Source of the DNA: Clostridia bacterium
Lineage (GTDB): Bacteria; Bacillota; Clostridia; Lachnospirales; Lachnospiraceae
Length of the DNA stretch: 64,000 nucleotides
Direction of reading: 5' to 3'
Assembly (NCBI GenBank): GCA_003249225.1
Contig: QKJQ01000013.1
Location: forward strand, 1 to 64,000
In this document: in pieces, positions 17,831 to 26,399 of the stretch
Layout: each line of letters starts with the position of its first letter
Position numbering within the stretch: position 1 is the first letter of the stretch
Made by a program: the position numbers and the translations under genes
Notes under the pieces: generated by a model
What the model was told of the DNA's origin: nothing
What the model saw: the letters and a program-made list of their open reading frames with translations, nothing else
Databases searched by the model: none

Positions 17831-19432
17831 TTATCTGTCCCATTTATCACATAAGGAGTTGATCTGATCTGCAAATTTTGCAAGATCTTTGTTCGCACCG
17901 CCTTTGTTATGCGATATAACGGTCAGCAAACGCTGTCCTGCCGCAAGCAAACGTGCAAAAACGCTGCCCACCTGAACTTTTTCTCCAACTTCTTTCACTT
18001 TTCGTGCTTTAACACCCTCAGACAGATACTCATTTGCGATCAAATCAAAGCTAGCACCAGAGAATGGCGCTGTTGCACGGATTTTGTAGGTTTCATTCAG
18101 CATTTCGGCAAAGGTTTCACACACATTATCTTCCCCATGCACGACAAATACGCGTTTTGGCTTCTTTTCAAATGATGTCACCCACTGAATAAGTCCCTCT
18201 CTGTCTGCATGTCCGCTAAAGCCTTCTATGTGTTCAATCTTGGCGCTGATCTCGATCAGCTCGCCAAATATCTTAACTTCATGAGCTCCTTCAAGTATTG
18301 CACGTCCCAGGGTATGGTTCGCCTGGTATCCAACAAAGAGTATCGTGCTGTCTTCCCGCCAGAGATTATGTCTCAGATGGTGCTTGATTCTTCCGGCTTC
18401 ACACATACCAGAAGATGAAATTATGACTTTGGGCTCATCATCCTCATTGATCAGCTTAGACTCATCACCTGTGATTGCATACCGCAGTCCCGGAAAGGAA
18501 ATCGGATTTATTCCTTTTCTTGCAAGCTCCATTGCTTCCTCTGAAAAATAATGTCCCATGTTCTTATTAAAAATATTCGTTGCTTCAATTGCAAGCGGAC
18601 TATCCATATAGACCTTAAAATTATCATGGCCATGCAATAATTTTTTTTCTTTTATTACTCTGAAATAATAAAGCATTTCCTGCGTCCTGCCAATTGCAAA
18701 AGCAGGAATGACAAGATTGCCACCACGATCCAGTGTATCCTGCAGTATTCTTGTCAGTTCACCGATGAAATCCTGCTTAGGTCCATGGCTTCTGTCTCCA
18801 TACGTGGATTCCATAACTACATAATCTGCTTCTTCTAACTCTTTCGGTGCCTTCAGCAATGGTTTATCCCGGTTCCCAATATCGCCGGAAAACACTATTT
18901 TTCTTTTTGCGCCGGATTCTTCGATCCATACTTCTATACTTGCCGAACCAAGCAAATGTCCCGCATCTGTAAATCGTATCTGTATTCCTTCGCAGACCGG
19001 TACGATTTCATTGTATGGGTGTCCCTGAAAATGCTTGATAACTCCCAGTACATCTTTCATCTCATAAAGTGGAAAGGTCGACTGGTTACCGCTTCGTTTT
19101 CCTCTGCGGTTGCGATATTCAGCTTCCATCATCTGTATATGGGCACTATCACGAAGCATAATATCACACAGTTCACAGGTCGGTTCCGTTGCAATAACGC
19201 TGCCCCGGAAACCTTTGCTGTAAAGCAGTGGAATCAGTCCCGAATGATCTATGTGTGCATGTGTCAAAAACACATAATCTATCATCGATGCGTTTACAGG
19301 AACTTCTTGATTTTCATATACATCTTCTCCCTGTTCCATACCACAATCAACCAGTATGTGCTTATTGCATGCTTCTATATAATGACAGCTTCCGGTAACT
19401 TCATGATCAGCTCCGACAAATGATAATTTCAT
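17831..19432 (-). CDS. Metallo-beta-lactamase/beta-CASP fold RNA nuclease
   Basis: A 533-residue protein of the CPSF73-like family that cleaves RNA with two zinc ions. Motif 2 is THAHIDHSG (about residues 55-63); AGHLLGSASIE and the GDIG aspartate follow; the beta-CASP domain contains SSSGMCEAGRIKHHL and the C-terminal SGHADREGLIQW supplies the last histidine. An extra C-terminal region of about 80 residues follows the nuclease core. It differs from RNase J in lacking that family's N-terminal blocks. The start MKLSFVGADHEV at 19432 has GGAGG five bases upstream; upstream in-frame codons are the dispersed element. A strong own promoter precedes it. Confidence 0.9.
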   Translation of the reverse strand: MKLSFVGADHEVTGSCHYIEACNKHILVDCGMEQGEDVYENQEVPVNASMIDYVFLTHAHIDHSGLIPLLYSKGFRGSVIATEPTCELCDIMLRDSAHIQMMEAEYRNRRGKRSGNQSTFPLYEMKDVLGVIKHFQGHPYNEIVPVCEGIQIRFTDAGHLLGSASIEVWIEESGAKRKIVFSGDIGNRDKPLLKAPKELEEADYVVMESTYGDRSHGPKQDFIGELTRILQDTLDRGGNLVIPAFAIGRTQEMLYYFRVIKEKKLLHGHDNFKVYMDSPLAIEATNIFNKNMGHYFSEEAMELARKGINPISFPGLRYAITGDESKLINEDDEPKVIISSSGMCEAGRIKHHLRHNLWREDSTILFVGYQANHTLGRAILEGAHEVKIFGELIEISAKIEHIEGFSGHADREGLIQWVTSFEKKPKRVFVVHGEDNVCETFAEMLNETYKIRATAPFSGASFDLIANEYLSEGVKARKVKEVGEKVQVGSVFARLLAAGQRLLTVISHNKGGANKDLAKFADQINSLCDKWDR

Positions 19433-19441
19433 AATATCCTC

Positions 19442-19474
19442 CATTCCTGCGCCTTTTCCTGCGCATATCAAGTT
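19442..19474 (-). repeat. Dispersed hairpin leader element upstream of the beta-CASP nuclease gene
   Basis: On the minus strand AACTTGATATGCGC is followed by a loop AGGAAAAG and GCGCAGGAATGGAGG, giving a perfect TGCGC/GCGCA stem (19461-19465 with 19448-19452) next to the ribosome binding site. Confidence 0.7.
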
Positions 19475-19542
19475 TAAACGAACGGTGTGCACGGGGTATA
19501 AATCTGTATTTTTTATTTCGTAAAGTGAATTTGTATATAAAT

Positions 19543-19571
19543 ATCATACCTTTTTTGTATTCACGTGTCAA
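19543..19571 (-). promoter_or_regulatory. Promoter of the beta-CASP nuclease gene
   Basis: On the minus strand: perfect -35 TTGACA (19566-19571), 17-base spacer, -10 TATGAT (19543-19548). It is back to back with the plus-strand promoter of the GH105 gene; the two together account for the 343-base gap. Confidence 0.8.
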
Positions 19572-19650
19572 TCATACGACCTCTTGCTCTTTCACTATAT
19601 GGATAAATAACTTATTATTTTATTAATTTCATAATGTTTTCGAATATTGT

Positions 19651-19679
19651 TTGCGTATATATATTTTTTTTATTATAAT
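19651..19679 (+). promoter_or_regulatory. Promoter of the GH105-acetylesterase operon
   Basis: -35 TTGCGT (19651-19656), 17-base A/T-rich spacer, perfect -10 TATAAT (19674-19679). The downstream leader is about 90 bases. This position rules out coding starts upstream of 19776. Confidence 0.75.
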
Positions 19680-19775
19680 AGGAAAGGATTGAGTTTTTTC
19701 GTACAAAACCTGCCCAAAAAAGTGATGAATCAAGTTGCTTTCTCAATCAAATCAGATGAATTTAAGGAGAATTTT

Positions 19776-20900
19776 ATGAATCATTCAAATAGTAGCTCAA
19801 AAACATCAGAGAATAATATGTCTGCTCTTGACCGTGCTATAGAAGCCAGCGATATGATGATGCGTCGCTTTACTGCCGACAAGCTTCCTCCCGTTGGTCA
19901 TTTTCATTATCATCAGGGAGTCTTTTTGTCTGGTGTTATGAAGGTATATGAAGCTAGCAAAGATACGAAATATTTTGATTATGTGAAAGACTGGGTGGAT
20001 TCCGTGGTTAATTCTGACGGTTCCATTCCTTCTCTTGACGAAGGTCAGCTCGATGATCTTCAGCCGGGAATACTTTTATTTCCATTGTTTAAAAAGACCG
20101 GATCAGTTTCTTACGAGACAGCTCTGCACCGCATAGCCGGAGTTTTTAAAGCATTTCCAAAATGCGAGAATGGCGGCTACTGGCACAAACAATGGCACCC
20201 ACATCAAATGTGGCTCGACGGACTTTATATGGCTGGTCCGTTCAGTGCGGAATATTCTGTAACATTTAATGATCCAAACCTGCTTGAAGAAACAGCGACC
20301 CAGGTTCTGCTCATGAAGGACAAAACAAAAGATTCAGATACCGGGCTTTGGTATCATGCATGGGACGAAAGCAAAAAAGAACCATGGGCAAACCCTGAGA
20401 CCGGCCGTGCGCCGGAGTTCTGGGGACGTTCCATTGGCTGGGTCCCGATTGCAATCTTAGATATACTGACCTATCTTCCCAAAGATCACGAAAAGTACCC
20501 CGCTCTTGTAGAAACATTAACTGACTTATTAAAATCCGTTGCTTCTTTTCAGGATGAAAAAACCGGATTATGGTTCCAGGTCGTTAACAAAGGCTTTGAC
20601 GATAAGAATTGGGTCGAGTCATCCTGTACCGCTCTTTTTGTTTCCGCTATATGCCGTTCCGTTAAAGCAGGTTTCCTTCCTGACACTTACCTTGCTATCG
20701 CTAAAAAAGGCTATGAAGGAATTATGGATCGTCTGAAATATGATGAGAATGGTGTTATCATTGATAATATCTGTGTAGGTACAGGCGTCGGAGATTACGA
20801 ATTCTATTGTGGCCGTCCAACCAGCTATAATGATCTCCATGGTGTTGGTGCCTATCTTCTCATGTGCACCTCGGTACATGAGGTAATGGAAAACAAATAA
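19776..20900 (+). CDS. GH105 unsaturated rhamnogalacturonyl hydrolase (YteR-like)
   Basis: Removes the 4,5-unsaturated galacturonic acid left at the non-reducing end of rhamnogalacturonan-I fragments by lyases. The 374-residue protein has the GH105/GH88 alpha/alpha-barrel pattern: QMWLDGLYMAGPF with Asp148 matching the catalytic Asp143 of B. subtilis YteR, and GLWYHAWDES plus GRAPEFWGRSIGWV. There is no signal peptide, so it acts in the cytoplasm. Start 19776 has AAGGAG seven bases upstream. It is the first of two plus-strand genes, divergent from the housekeeping gene beside it, and belongs to the rhamnogalacturonan island. Confidence 0.93.
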   Translation: MNHSNSSSKTSENNMSALDRAIEASDMMMRRFTADKLPPVGHFHYHQGVFLSGVMKVYEASKDTKYFDYVKDWVDSVVNSDGSIPSLDEGQLDDLQPGILLFPLFKKTGSVSYETALHRIAGVFKAFPKCENGGYWHKQWHPHQMWLDGLYMAGPFSAEYSVTFNDPNLLEETATQVLLMKDKTKDSDTGLWYHAWDESKKEPWANPETGRAPEFWGRSIGWVPIAILDILTYLPKDHEKYPALVETLTDLLKSVASFQDEKTGLWFQVVNKGFDDKNWVESSCTALFVSAICRSVKAGFLPDTYLAIAKKGYEGIMDRLKYDENGVIIDNICVGTGVGDYEFYCGRPTSYNDLHGVGAYLLMCTSVHEVMENK

Positions 20901-20917
20901 ACACGAAATCACATTCA

Positions 20918-20944
20918 CTCTGGCGATGCACAAAACCGCCAGAG
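20918..20944 (+). other. Intercistronic hairpin between GH105 and acetylesterase genes
   Basis: CTCTGGCG (20918-20925) pairs perfectly with CGCCAGAG (20937-20944). There is no U-run, so it is more likely an mRNA-stabilising or partial attenuation hairpin than a full terminator. Confidence 0.6.
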
Positions 20945-21016
20945 CGATATAAGTGTTACAATACCAGACAATTCTTTTACACAGTACAACAGAAACACTC
21001 AGAAATGGAGAGAACC

Positions 21017-21703
21017 ATGAATCATATCTACTGGGTCGGTGATTCGACCGTTGCTTTTAATTATGCTAAAACCTTTCCTCAGACCGGAATCGGACAGGTT
21101 TTTTGTCTTTACTGCAAACACGAGACTACAGTTGTAGATTGCGCAAAGAACGGAGAAAGTTCAAAATCACATTGGGAAAAACAATACTTCAAAGAAGATC
21201 TCGCAAAGCTTACCACTGGTGATCTGCTTTTTATCCAGTTTGGACACAATGACGAAAAAGAAGCTCCTGACCGCTATACAGATCCTGCTTCAACTTTCCC
21301 AGAATACTTGATGCGTTTTGTCTCTTTTGCACGGGACAAAGGTGCACTCCCTGTTCTGATTACTCCCTTATCCAGAAGGCATTTTACGGAGGATGGTATA
21401 ATCAAAGATACACATACCACATATCCTGCAGCAGTAATTGCTCTGGCAAAGAAAGAAGGACTTCCTATTATTGATCTTTGTGCACTTAGTAAGGAACTTT
21501 TAGAAAAAACAGGTGACAAAGCCAGTGAAAAATGGTTCATGTATTTTGATGAAAACACCTATGGGAATTACCCATCTGGTTCCAAAGATAACACGCATCT
21601 TCATTATCAGGGCGCTGTTGTTATGGCCGGTCTTGTGGCGGATGCTGTCAGATCGCTTGGTTCACCATACTCGGAGTTTTTACAAGAGATTACAGAGGAA
21701 TAG
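21017..21703 (+). CDS. SGNH-family rhamnogalacturonan acetylesterase (RhgT/YesT-like)
   Basis: Removes acetyl groups from rhamnogalacturonan oligosaccharides. The 228-residue protein has SGNH block I as GDST with nucleophile Ser10, the block II region AKNGESS, block III FGHND, and block V DNTHLH with Asp191 and His194. It has no signal peptide, unlike secreted fungal acetylesterases. Start MNHIYWVGDST at 21017 is four bases after GGAGAG; the ATG 12 bases earlier overlaps that site. It lies after the GH105 gene and before a bidirectional terminator. Confidence 0.88.
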   Translation: MNHIYWVGDSTVAFNYAKTFPQTGIGQVFCLYCKHETTVVDCAKNGESSKSHWEKQYFKEDLAKLTTGDLLFIQFGHNDEKEAPDRYTDPASTFPEYLMRFVSFARDKGALPVLITPLSRRHFTEDGIIKDTHTTYPAAVIALAKKEGLPIIDLCALSKELLEKTGDKASEKWFMYFDENTYGNYPSGSKDNTHLHYQGAVVMAGLVADAVRSLGSPYSEFLQEITEE

Positions 21704-21761
21704 AAAAAGTTAGTGTGAATTTTTTTTCCTTGAAGTCATCCGATAATTTTAAAAAGAACAC

Positions 21762-21796
21762 AAAAAAGGAGTTCCAATACTGGAACTCCCTTTTTA
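21762..21796. terminator. Bidirectional terminator between convergent operons
   Basis: GGAGTTCCA (21768-21776) pairs with TGGAACTCC (21781-21789) around a 4-base loop, flanked by six As on the left and five Ts on the right. It can end both the plus-strand esterase transcript and the minus-strand lyase transcript. Confidence 0.93.
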
Positions 21797-21838
21797 TCAC
21801 CATAATACTTCAACGATGCTCCTACTTTGCAAGTAAAC

Positions 21839-24433
21839 CTACCATAAATCTTCACGAATAAACTCAAGGGCACAGATAACATTCAGGCACCACTGAGAAG
21901 CCACATTTGTCGAAATTCCAGCCACTTCATGAAGAACTTCCTGATTTCCTGCATTATTAATATCCTTACTGCAAAAGCAACTATCTCCAACTTCCCGTTC
22001 CAGACAACCTTTCATTTCATTCCACAGTTGTCTTCCAAGTTCGTGATCTTTGTAATATGCTGCACCATAAGCAATGATACCACCTGCCATAAAAGGATAG
22101 GTAAAGGTTCTGTCATTGATCAGTCCATTGGAAAGCTTCAGTTGCTCTTCATGTGATAAGAGATAAAAATGACCAAAGTCTGCGAGCATTTTAACCCATT
22201 CTTCATCTTCCAGAAGATCGGCCAACTCGATCCAGACCTGTTCAGCACCCATACAAATCTGCAGATGTGTTCCACCTGTTGCACGTTCTCCAATATATCG
22301 CAAGTGCTTATTTGCCGGATCATATTCAAAGTCAGATCCACTAATCAATTGAAGCGGCATTTTTTTAAGATCTTCAATTCCAACTTTTATATAATCAGCA
22401 TAGGTCTTATCATTATATCTTTCCCATCTTGTCATCCAGTTTGAACAAAAACTTGACCAGTCTGGTCCTGATCTTGCATGCGTCGGATATACCATTTTGT
22501 CTTTGTCAAAGAAGAAACGCAATGGATCGATGTTCAGTGTGGCAAAGTCACCATCTTTGATTTCATCAAAAAGATCTGCAAGACGATAATCACCTGTAAG
22601 GTAATAGTAGAATCTGTGATGTCCTGCCATAGCAATTCTTGCTTCCTTACAAGAACACCCCCAGTGCCTTACATTGTGTCTTGATCCAATACCCTGCAAT
22701 GGTCCAAAGTGATAGGTATCAACTTCTGAACAGTGTCTGCTCATTGCTTCTGCCAGTGTAAAGATATCCTCTCTTCCGCTGCGAAGGAAAGAATACCAGA
22801 GCCAATACGTCGGAACAAGTTCTGTATTCTGCCATGCATAACCACCCATATCATATCGCCAGCTGTGACGGGTCTTATCATAGGTATGCATAAAGTCACC
22901 ATAATTGAACAGACCATACCAGTTACGAACATCAATCTCTTTCTTATAAAACTCGATAAGCTGATCCATCTGCTCTTCCAGCCATTTTTCCGCTTCCGTC
23001 TCTTTCTTTGGAAGGCTCCAGTAGCCAAATGCTTTGAGCTCATGATAGTAAGATGGGTCTGCTACATAAACAGCCGGCTTCTGAACGGAATCCAGAAAAG
23101 CTGCCAGTTCATCATCCGAAGGTATTACATTCTTTCCTGCTGTGATAGAAAAGGAACTTGTGTTAGCAATACCAAACGGTGTAGCTCCTACTTCATCAAA
23201 TCCTTCATAGTAACTCTGCGAATAACCTTCTGTTGCATAATGCCTGAAATCGTAGGCTTCCGCTTCAGGAGAATAAAACCATACAGCAGCTTGTGCTATT
23301 TCTTTATCCAGTGCTTTTACCTGTAAGGTAGCCGGACACTTCTGCCAGAAATCTTTTTTTACTATGGTAAAGCTTCCGTTCGTACCGCCAAAAGCCATAG
23401 CTCCTTTGGCCTTATTCCCATGAAGTCCGTCAAGGAAACAGCAGTCAGGATTACTGATTCTTTTTCTGATACTAAAATGGGATGCACTATCCTGAACCAG
23501 AGCGTATTCTCCCCAGATTGGAATCTGTAAAGCTGTTTCCAATGCTGCTGCATCTTTTTCAGGATCAAGAGTAAGTCTTTCTCCGCGAATCTGTGCTTCA
23601 TAGGTCTCCATTGGTACTCTAGGTCTCCAGGAAAGAAGCATAGCCAGACTTTCATGAAAGGTTCCATGATCGGTTGCGAACTTAACATGCCGATTCACAT
23701 TTTCTCCTTCGACCGGTACATCAAATGTAACACCGATTCCCTTTAGGAAATCTTTTTTTTCATCACCATCATAAAAAAAGGTGTGGGTAAAATTAATATC
23801 TGCCGAATCTTTTGTTATCTCCATAAAGAGGGAAAATGGTATCTTTTCCACTCCTGATTTTCTGCATTGATGTGTTCCTTTGTACTGAATAACGCAGCGA
23901 ACAGGTCCATTCTCGATCACTTTTGTCTCTTTTATTATTCCGTTATAGGGAACTGTTCGGGTTACAAGAACATCGCCATCCAGATTTCTTTCTTCAAGCA
24001 ATAGAATAAGTTTACCTTCCTTTGCAACAAGTCTGTCCTCTGCATAAAAAGACTTAAATAGTACATCTTTTTCGGGTGAAATTGTTATGCTGGTTGTTCC
24101 TGCATTAATAAACATTCCATCTTCTTTTTGTTCTACAATTATAGAATCATTTTTACTGATTGTTTTATCATTGTGTTCATCTGTTACTTCAAGTGCCGTA
24201 ATTTCAATTGTATTGCCAAGCTTTTTACTGTCTCCAGCATGTGCTGCCCATTTAACTGAGCCATCCGGCCAATATGCCGTTATATGTGATTGAATCTGAA
24301 TGGATTCACCCTTTTCGTTCTTACACAAAAAGGCTGCCTTGTCTGATACACTGCCTTTTTCCCAGTAACTTCCCCAGGAAGCGGTGCCGTTACTATTTCG
24401 ATTCTCTAAAAGATGCATCTTCTGCTGTTTCAT
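21839..24433 (-). CDS. Exo-rhamnogalacturonan lyase family protein (PL26-like)
   Basis: An 864-residue protein resembling the PcRGLX-type exo-acting rhamnogalacturonan lyases, which release unsaturated disaccharide units from chain ends. The N-terminal beta-sandwich contains ASWGSYWEKG and YWPDGSVKWAAHAG; the C-terminal half is rich in Trp/His/Tyr, for example NYGDFMHTYDKTRHSWRYD and GGTHLQICMGAEQVW, as in alpha/alpha-barrel enzymes. No signal peptide is present, so it works on imported oligosaccharides. Start 24433 has AAGGA upstream. It is the last gene of the ABC-transporter operon. Assignment rests on overall resemblance and context, so a related activity is possible. Confidence 0.72.
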   Translation of the reverse strand: MKQQKMHLLENRNSNGTASWGSYWEKGSVSDKAAFLCKNEKGESIQIQSHITAYWPDGSVKWAAHAGDSKKLGNTIEITALEVTDEHNDKTISKNDSIIVEQKEDGMFINAGTTSITISPEKDVLFKSFYAEDRLVAKEGKLILLLEERNLDGDVLVTRTVPYNGIIKETKVIENGPVRCVIQYKGTHQCRKSGVEKIPFSLFMEITKDSADINFTHTFFYDGDEKKDFLKGIGVTFDVPVEGENVNRHVKFATDHGTFHESLAMLLSWRPRVPMETYEAQIRGERLTLDPEKDAAALETALQIPIWGEYALVQDSASHFSIRKRISNPDCCFLDGLHGNKAKGAMAFGGTNGSFTIVKKDFWQKCPATLQVKALDKEIAQAAVWFYSPEAEAYDFRHYATEGYSQSYYEGFDEVGATPFGIANTSSFSITAGKNVIPSDDELAAFLDSVQKPAVYVADPSYYHELKAFGYWSLPKKETEAEKWLEEQMDQLIEFYKKEIDVRNWYGLFNYGDFMHTYDKTRHSWRYDMGGYAWQNTELVPTYWLWYSFLRSGREDIFTLAEAMSRHCSEVDTYHFGPLQGIGSRHNVRHWGCSCKEARIAMAGHHRFYYYLTGDYRLADLFDEIKDGDFATLNIDPLRFFFDKDKMVYPTHARSGPDWSSFCSNWMTRWERYNDKTYADYIKVGIEDLKKMPLQLISGSDFEYDPANKHLRYIGERATGGTHLQICMGAEQVWIELADLLEDEEWVKMLADFGHFYLLSHEEQLKLSNGLINDRTFTYPFMAGGIIAYGAAYYKDHELGRQLWNEMKGCLEREVGDSCFCSKDINNAGNQEVLHEVAGISTNVASQWCLNVICALEFIREDLW

Positions 24434-24523
24434 ATCGTATCCTTCCTTTTGTATACAGACTCATTTCTTTTGTCAAAAGACCTGTTACAATTTCAATTCA
24501 GAATTGACGGTAAACTCATAATA

Positions 24524-24554
24524 GGATTGCAGCCAGCGTTTGCCGACTGCAATC
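24524..24554 (-). other. Hairpin downstream of the binding-protein gene
   Basis: GGATTGCAG (24524-24532) pairs perfectly with CTGCAATCC (24546-24554), in the 169-base spacer before the lyase gene. Without a U-run it probably caps the 3' end of the binding-protein mRNA rather than fully terminating. Confidence 0.6.
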
Positions 24555-24568
24555 CCAATGGTTCATAG

Positions 24569-24587
24569 GTAACAGTGAAACTGTTAC
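24569..24587 (-). other. Second hairpin downstream of the binding-protein gene
   Basis: GTAACAG (24569-24575) pairs with CTGTTAC (24581-24587) around five bases, 15 bases past the binding-protein stop codon. Together with the hairpin at 24524 it could raise the binding-protein mRNA level over the rest of the operon. Confidence 0.6.
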
Positions 24588-24602
24588 TATGTTCAATATG
24601 AA

Positions 24603-26240
24603 TTAGTTAGCATGATACTGAGCGTTAACTTCATCGATAACTGTCTGACCACCCTGATCTAACCAGGACTGAATTGCAGCTTCCATACCAGCTTTATCAA
24701 TTTCACCACAGATGTACTGTGTTCTTGCCTGTTTGATGATTTCATCAATTGTTGTTCCTACATCAGAGTAAGTCTCTGAGTTTGTAAGGTAAGCAAGTGC
24801 AGGATTAAATACTGCGTACTGTTTTGCTTCTGCTTTTACCTGTTTCTCAAGAATCTGACGTTCTGTGTATTCTGGTGTTAAAGTTGTAGATTCTGTGTTA
24901 GGAATGTAAGCAACTAACTGGCTAAGACCTGTGTAACCAAGTGCAAGTGCTGTATCACCAGCATCGGTATCTACAAGATATCCAGCATCGTTGATTTCAT
25001 AGTTCTTGTCTTTCAGACCATAGCTTGTTAATGTGATCATTTCATCATCACACATTTTGTCAAGGAAGGTCAAAGCTGCTTCGATCTTTTCTTCTGTATC
25101 ACAGGTAGAAGCACTTAATGTAAAGTAACCATTGTAACCAGATGTAGCCATTGTTTTACCTTCGATTGTTCCGATCAGGTTCATTGATGCGAACTGTGTG
25201 TTATCAACAACTGACATGATGTTGTTTGTTACAAAGTAATCCCAAACACGTCTGCCGCCGTCAAGAACGTCGATGTATACACCATTTTCACCTGTCTTAC
25301 ATCCGTTTGACCATGTATCTGTTGTACGAACTGCCCAGTCAGAAGGAAGTAAACCATCATCGTAGATTTTCTTGAACCAGTCAAGAGCTACCATGTATTC
25401 ATCCTGTAACTGTACCGGTACTAAATTTCCGTCAACTTCTGCCCAGCCGTTACCACAGCCGAACCATGTCTGCATAATGTCAAAAGGACCTGTGTAAGAT
25501 GTCATTTCCATACCGATTGTATCATCAATACCATTTCCGTCTGGATCGTTATATGTGAATGCATATAACATATTGTAGATATCGTCGATTGTCTGAGGAA
25601 CACCAAGGCCTAATTTCTCAGCCCAGTCTGCACGGTAAGATACACCGTAACGTCCGATATCACGTGCACGGTAGATACCGATCAGCTGACCGTCAACCGT
25701 AAGAGATGCATTAACATCTGCGTTTGCCTGTGAAAGGTTCGGGTATTTTGCTGAATCTGCAAGATATGGAGCAAGGTCAACGAAAGCACCATCTTTTGCT
25801 GCACTTACTACTGTACCATTAACTGCACCGTTGAATGTCATGATCATAGGCATAGTAGATGGATTTGCAAGAGCTAACGTATTCTTTTCATCAAGAACGT
25901 CTGACTGAATCCAGGAGATCTGAATGTCTGTACCTGTATAGTCTTTGATCATGTTCAAGATTGTTTCTGCATCTTCACCAGTGTTTGATGTACCTGAATT
26001 GAAATCAATAGCACTAAATGTAACAACTGGTTTTTCTGCTGTAGTATCCTCTGTAGATGTATCGGTCCCTCCCGATGTATTGTCGGTTGAAGCACTTCCA
26101 TTGTCTGATGAACCAGAACTTGTTGGAGTAGCATCACCGTTGGTAGTGTTGTTGCTAGAGCCACAAGCTGTAAATACAGTTGCGAGCATCATAACAACGA
26201 GTAAACAAGAAATAATTTTTTTCATGTTTTTGTAACGCAT
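24603..26240 (-). CDS. ABC transporter sugar-binding lipoprotein (LplA/YtcQ-like)
   Basis: Captures oligosaccharides at the cell surface for the two permeases encoded upstream. The 545-residue lipoprotein has a signal peptide with lipobox TVFTAC (Cys26), a Ser/Thr/Gly/Asn-rich tether to about residue 70, then a type 1 binding-protein fold with many acidic and aromatic residues. The start at 26240 has a perfect AGGAGG seven bases upstream, so the later Met6 is rejected. Its place in the operon points to rhamnogalacturonan oligosaccharides as ligand; this is inferred. Hairpins flank the gene on both sides. Confidence 0.9.
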   Translation of the reverse strand: MRYKNMKKIISCLLVVMMLATVFTACGSSNNTTNGDATPTSSGSSDNGSASTDNTSGGTDTSTEDTTAEKPVVTFSAIDFNSGTSNTGEDAETILNMIKDYTGTDIQISWIQSDVLDEKNTLALANPSTMPMIMTFNGAVNGTVVSAAKDGAFVDLAPYLADSAKYPNLSQANADVNASLTVDGQLIGIYRARDIGRYGVSYRADWAEKLGLGVPQTIDDIYNMLYAFTYNDPDGNGIDDTIGMEMTSYTGPFDIMQTWFGCGNGWAEVDGNLVPVQLQDEYMVALDWFKKIYDDGLLPSDWAVRTTDTWSNGCKTGENGVYIDVLDGGRRVWDYFVTNNIMSVVDNTQFASMNLIGTIEGKTMATSGYNGYFTLSASTCDTEEKIEAALTFLDKMCDDEMITLTSYGLKDKNYEINDAGYLVDTDAGDTALALGYTGLSQLVAYIPNTESTTLTPEYTERQILEKQVKAEAKQYAVFNPALAYLTNSETYSDVGTTIDEIIKQARTQYICGEIDKAGMEAAIQSWLDQGGQTVIDEVNAQYHAN

Positions 26241-26267
26241 TACCTTTCCTCCTTTGTTAATATTTAT

Positions 26268-26294
26268 GTAATAATGAGGCCTCCCTCTTATTAC
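26268..26294 (-). other. Hairpin upstream of the binding-protein ribosome binding site
   Basis: Positions 26268-26278 pair with 26285-26294: ten pairs with one bulged T and a six-base loop, 17 bases upstream of the AGGAGG of the binding-protein gene. With the two hairpins after the gene it brackets the binding-protein cistron, as expected for a processed, stabilised mRNA segment. Confidence 0.5.
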
Positions 26295-26309
26295 CTGACC
26301 TAACGGAGC

Positions 26310-26339
26310 CTAAGCTCCCATTACCGTGCTTGCGCACAT
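26310..26339 (-). CDS. Possible 9-residue mini-ORF between permease and binding-protein genes
   Basis: A perfect AGGAGG (26345-26350) lies five bases before ATG 26339, followed by eight sense codons (MCASTVMGA in all) and TAG at 26310-26312. The stop codon falls in or beside the CTAA tetraloop of a small stem (26305-26309 with 26314-26318). No protein function is claimed; it could be a leader peptide or a ribosome-loading site that affects the binding-protein gene. It may equally be chance. Confidence 0.3.
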   Translation of the reverse strand: MCASTVMGA

Positions 26340-26399
26340 ATCTTCCTCCTGTGTCAGGGCAAGAAGATAATTTATCTGTCCATCAATTCACATGAACAA

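Noticed and set aside
19441..19476. A conserved upstream peptide starting at the ATATG of the dispersed element
   Set aside because: The frames differ in sequence and length between copies, two copies have no ATG, and others stop within a few codons. RNA structure explains the pattern better.
19647..19775. An earlier start of the GH105 gene adding 43 residues
   Set aside because: The promoter (-35/-10 at 19651-19679) lies inside that stretch, and AAGGAG directly precedes the ATG at 19776.
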